The notes under the pieces are model-generated. The model was not told where the DNA came from, made no database searches, and saw nothing but the letters and a program-made list of their open reading frames with translations. A stretch of 10,962 bases of DNA from assembly GCA_027596075.1 (NCBI GenBank), contig JADGJC010000413.1, positions 15,616 through 26,577 on the forward strand, written 5' to 3'. Source of the stretch: Rhizophlyctis rosea (lineage: Eukaryota; Chytridiomycota; Chytridiomycetes; Rhizophlyctidales; Rhizophlyctidaceae). Shown one piece after another: positions 8,231 to 10,962 of this stretch (the first letter of the stretch is position 1; the number at the start of each line of letters is the position of its first letter). The translations under genes were made by a program, and so were the position numbers.

Positions 8231-8344
8231 CATTGAGTTCCTGTGAAGTATTCATATCGAAGAACGATTCAAGTGATTCAGAGGTATCCCCTCCTAAAGC
8301 ACAAAAAAGGAGCCCGAACTACTTGAACAGAGGTTCCATTGCGG

Positions 8345-8354
8345 TATATAAATA
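8345..8354 (+). promoter_or_regulatory. TATA box without an evident gene
   Basis: TATATAAATA is a strong TATA-type sequence. The following 300 bp contain no convincing first exon, so any transcript may be noncoding or a decayed gene. Confidence 0.35.
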
Positions 8355-8485
8355 AGTGCAAACATGCCTAATCATTCAAAAAGCAAGTTTGTAAGAGTTG
8401 CCAGTTCGTGCGACTTCTGACACTCTCATGCAAATTCTGAATTGAGAAAAAAAGATAAAGAACCCTGTTCACGTTGAATTCTGAC

Positions 8486-8570
8486 TTGGTCGTTTGAATG
8501 GTACCAATAGGAGATCATGATCACATCCTTCGATAACTGAAGAGGAGAACAGCTGCATAAAGGACTGGAG
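8486..8570 (+). repeat. Diverged dispersed repeat B, copy 1
   Basis: It aligns without gaps to 9732-9816 over 85 bp at about two-thirds identity, with strong blocks GTTTGAA-GGTACCAA and AACTGAAG. The two copies are in the same orientation, 1246 bp apart. Function unknown. Confidence 0.5.
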
Positions 8571-9265
8571 ACCAGGATAGTCGGAACAAAGGGTGCAAGA
8601 TCAGGCAAGATCCCATCAATTTTCAATGGCACATGACGCTCAACGAAGTCCGCTCAACCCACAAAAAGAGTGTCAATGGTGACTCGGCGTATACTACTGC
8701 AAATTGTGCGGTCTGCATCACTCGCAAACTCAATGTCAAAGCAAGTTGTAGGGCCATGGATAAAGGCTCCTATGACACATATCGATGTCAACATCCACAC
8801 CCGCAATTTTTCACCAAACTCTCAGTGCCATAACAAGCAATGTAGTATGTACTGAAAAAATTGAATTTCGCGGATCCACAGGCAGATCAAGGCTGCCTGG
8901 AGATGAAAACAAACCGGTTGGAGTCGAGAGTGCCAGCACCGCCGGCTACCATCGCGGATGTGCCGAAGTACATCGAACATTCCCTTTCAGGAATCGATTC
9001 TTGATATCAGCAATTGGCGCAACCCCTTGAAATCGTGCAAAGTGCAAACTCCAAATCGGAGAAGGAAAAAAATAATTGGCGAACGGAGTTCACCTTCCGA
9101 ATGGGTCGTCAATGACCCTACCAATAGAAGCAAGTGAAGCACCTCCATCGTCTCCAACAACGGACGAGAAAGGCAGTGCAACAAAGGCTCCAACACAATG
9201 CCTGATAACGCAATAAATAATCTTCATCAAACAGCGTAGAAAAAAGTTGGAGAAACAGCACACAA
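8571..9265. other. Gene-free stretch
   Basis: Only short open frames without recognisable content. A perfect 7-bp inverted repeat, CAGGCAG/CTGCCTG with a 7-nt loop, lies at 8879-8899. A stretch around 8765-8815 weakly resembles the AIPxHS part of repeat A, too poorly to call a third copy. Confidence 0.4.
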
Positions 9266-9453
9266 TCGTTTACTATGGGCGAGGTTCCGCTAAGAGTTGC
9301 ACCTCGACATGCTCAGTCCTCACTCATTTGCATTCTTTCGGACTACATGAAAAGTCGGATGGGCATCAAGGCAATTCCAGACCATAGTCTTCACATCGCC
9401 ATTCAGTTCGGATACCCAACCCATCGCAAACCGTCGGCTCGAAAGCCAAAAAC
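9266..9453 (+). repeat. Diverged dispersed repeat A, copy 2
   Basis: Partner of 6509-6681, with CCTCGACATGCT at 9302-9313 and the GCAATTCCA..CACATC..TTCAGTTC segment from about 9371. It lies in an open frame at 9275-9472 in the same phase as the first copy. The spacing between the first landmarks is 19 nt longer than in copy 1. Confidence 0.5.
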
Positions 9454-9731
9454 AAATGGATGTCTTGCATAAATCACAGACATACATGCCGGCTTGCGCC
9501 GACCCTGTTGTTCAGAAAGTTCAAACATTTGCATATCACCGACTCTCGACTCCACTTGTTCAAACCTCGAAGATGAACTGGGCAATGAAGGCGTCAATAT
9601 AACGCCCTTAATACCTAATTGATGTCACCCAAAAGGATTGTAAGCAAGTTAGGCACCGATCGAGTAGATGGGGTCGACAAATCTCATTTTATGCACAAAA
9701 GAAGGAAGTGCCTCCAGAACAGAATGCCAAA

Positions 9732-9816
9732 TTGGTAGTTTGAACGGTACCAACTGGGATTATAATGAACATGCTTCAACAACTGAAGTAGAAGACAGAT
9801 TCATGGAGGCTTGGAG
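9732..9816 (+). repeat. Diverged dispersed repeat B, copy 2
   Basis: Partner of 8486-8570 (58 of 85 positions identical by hand count). It follows repeat A copy 2 by about 280 bp; the first B copy does not have a clear A copy at that distance. Confidence 0.5.
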
Positions 9817-10412
9817 TTAATGATACACAATGCAACAGAAGAATGGCAGAAGTGAAGCATGGCAAGAAGCGGCAAAAAATCGAGACTCCAAAAGTCCTGG
9901 AGAGGCATGTGAAAGCTTCTTATCCAACATGCCATCAGCCTTCACCCCATAAATATCGGATCGAAGAATCATAATCCTATCCACTTATCCCTGAAACCAG
10001 TTCCTACATCGGCATCGAGACCTTGCTTGTCCATATGCACGTTTTCGCACTCAAATCACAATAAACCGAACTTCAGAACGCAGAAAAGGAGTTCATCCTA
10101 CAGAACACAACCATTTGCATAGCAAGAAATAGTCTCTCCCAAGATTTTCTCTGAACAGCACCGTGACACACTGTTGGGTATTTGAAACAAACACAAGTAA
10201 AAAGGATGAAAGTGACAACCTGAAAAAGCCTAAAACATCGACTACCCCAACCCCGCAAAGAAAAAACCGCACCATCTATGTACAAAGTCTTCCTCTGAAA
10301 AGACTCTAACCTACCTAAGTTTCTCAGCTACCCCAAACCGCCAAGATCAAACCCATCAAGCTACTTCCCAGCTCCCACCATCCCCTACAATCACCACCCC
10401 CTACACCCACCC
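9817..10412. other. Gene-free stretch; probable 3' untranslated region of the minus-strand gene at its right end
   Basis: No supported gene. The right half, about 10230-10412, is strongly C- and A-rich on the plus strand (G- and T-rich on the minus strand) and directly follows the stop of the minus-strand gene, so it probably includes its 3' untranslated region. No clear AATAAA is seen there on the minus strand. Confidence 0.4.
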
Positions 10413-10962
10413 TTACTCCCCACCACTCTTCTTCTCCAAAGCCTCCAACCGATCCACAATCCCCGCCAACATATTCTCAACCGTCCCACTCCCACACCCA
10501 CTCCCCAACTTCCCTCCAAACCCACCCCCGGGTGCCCCATTAACCCCCGCACTCCTCAACCCCCCACTACTTCCAAACGGCGCCGGCGTCCCCGGCGGCA
10601 CAATCCCAGCCCCTTCCTCAATCCTCACAATCCGCCTATGCAAATCCGTCACGGCAGCTCCAAACTTCTCTCCATACGCCACTTGCATCTCCCGGAAATG
10701 GCTCCGAACAAGTCCTTCGATCATTTGGCCAGATGCTTGTAGCGTCTGGAGGAGCGCTGTCGATTTGCGGATTTGTTCGCGGAGGGTGTGTTGGAGGCGG
10801 GGCGTTTCTTCAAGGTGGTCGTAGAGTTGTTCGCACATGGACATGAATTGGACGCGGGGCATGAGGGGGAGGGCGAAGTGGTGGGGACCAGCGTTGGGGT
10901 GAGCGGAGGAGGGGGAGGGCGGCGGGGGGATTGAGGAGGGGCCGAAGGGTGGAGGTGGGGCG
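10413..10962 (-). CDS. 3' end of an uncharacterised coiled-coil-like protein (partial)
   Basis: The frame ends at TAA (10413-10415) and stays open through the right edge, giving about 182 residues in the window. The Met at 10862 is probably internal, because the frame continues upstream with a proline/serine-rich segment. Order of parts: Pro/Ser-rich (window residues 1-26); a long, charged, Leu-rich helical region (about 40-112) containing EQLYDHLEE, LREQIRKSTALLQTLQASG and MIEGLVRSHFREMQ; a Pro/Gly/Ser linker (about 113-162); and a short terminal helix, VENMLAGIVDRLEALEKK. There are no membrane segments. The leucine and charge spacing suggests coiled-coil or helical-bundle interactions. Its G+C-rich codons and clean single frame contrast with the frameshifted array. 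I do not recognise the family; scaffold, nuclear or transcription-related roles are all possible, and none is shown. Confidence 0.7.
   Translation of the reverse strand, partial: APPPPFGPSSIPPPPSPSSAHPNAGPHHFALPLMPRVQFMSMCEQLYDHLEETPRLQHTLREQIRKSTALLQTLQASGQMIEGLVRSHFREMQVAYGEKFGAAVTDLHRRIVRIEEGAGIVPPGTPAPFGSSGGLRSAGVNGAPGGGFGGKLGSGCGSGTVENMLAGIVDRLEALEKKSGGE

Noticed and set aside
1..10962. CRISPR array, rRNA, phage defence cluster or other prokaryotic system
   Set aside because: No regularly spaced repeats, no rRNA-like sequence, no operon structure; the spliced genes point to a eukaryote.

Overview
The window looks like nuclear DNA from a fungus. The evidence is three small genes interrupted by 63-91 nt GT..AG introns, good donor sequences (GTGAGT, GTAAGT, GTAAGC), branch-point-like CTAAC and CTGAC sequences, TATA-like boxes about 125-130 bp before the start codons, and no bacterial-type ribosome sites or operons. 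The phylum cannot be fixed from the sequence. The protein families were not recognised, so most calls below rest on internal comparison.

Positions 1-3331 hold the clearest signal: a tandem array of three paralogous plus-strand genes (372-1011, 1636-2215, 2688-3331). All share one architecture: a 22-nt first exon (M-x-x-x-V-x-x, ending in G), a 62-63-nt second exon, and a third exon opening with V-P-S-P-(A/T)-S. The third exon appears to encode a helix-strand-helix-strand domain of about 130 residues. Short motifs are shared between their upstream regions. Each copy carries one apparent single-base frameshift, at a different place: exon 2 in copy 1, mid exon 3 in copy 2, late exon 3 in copy 3. 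Past each break the homologous protein continues in another frame. These are either recently broken genes or a draft sequence with indel errors. Copy 1 can still be read intact from an ATG inside exon 2.

Positions 3332-10412 contain no gene I can support. The stretch has short plus-strand open frames without recognisable domains, two pairs of diverged dispersed repeats (6509-6681 with 9266-9453; 8486-8570 with 9732-9816), several perfect inverted repeats, a cluster of AGTCGYGACT-type palindromes (4338-4550), and a promoter-like pair (inverted GATA-type sites at 8208-8230, TATA box at 8345-8354). One conceptual frame at 4684-4971 reads sensibly apart from a single TAG. The stretch is best read as intergenic or decayed sequence, possibly old mobile-element or gene remnants.

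Positions 10413-10962 hold the 3' end of a minus-strand gene that runs off the right edge. It has a proline-rich segment, a long helical (coiled-coil-like) segment, a glycine-rich linker and a short C-terminal helix. It is the best-looking intact coding sequence in the window, but I do not recognise the family.
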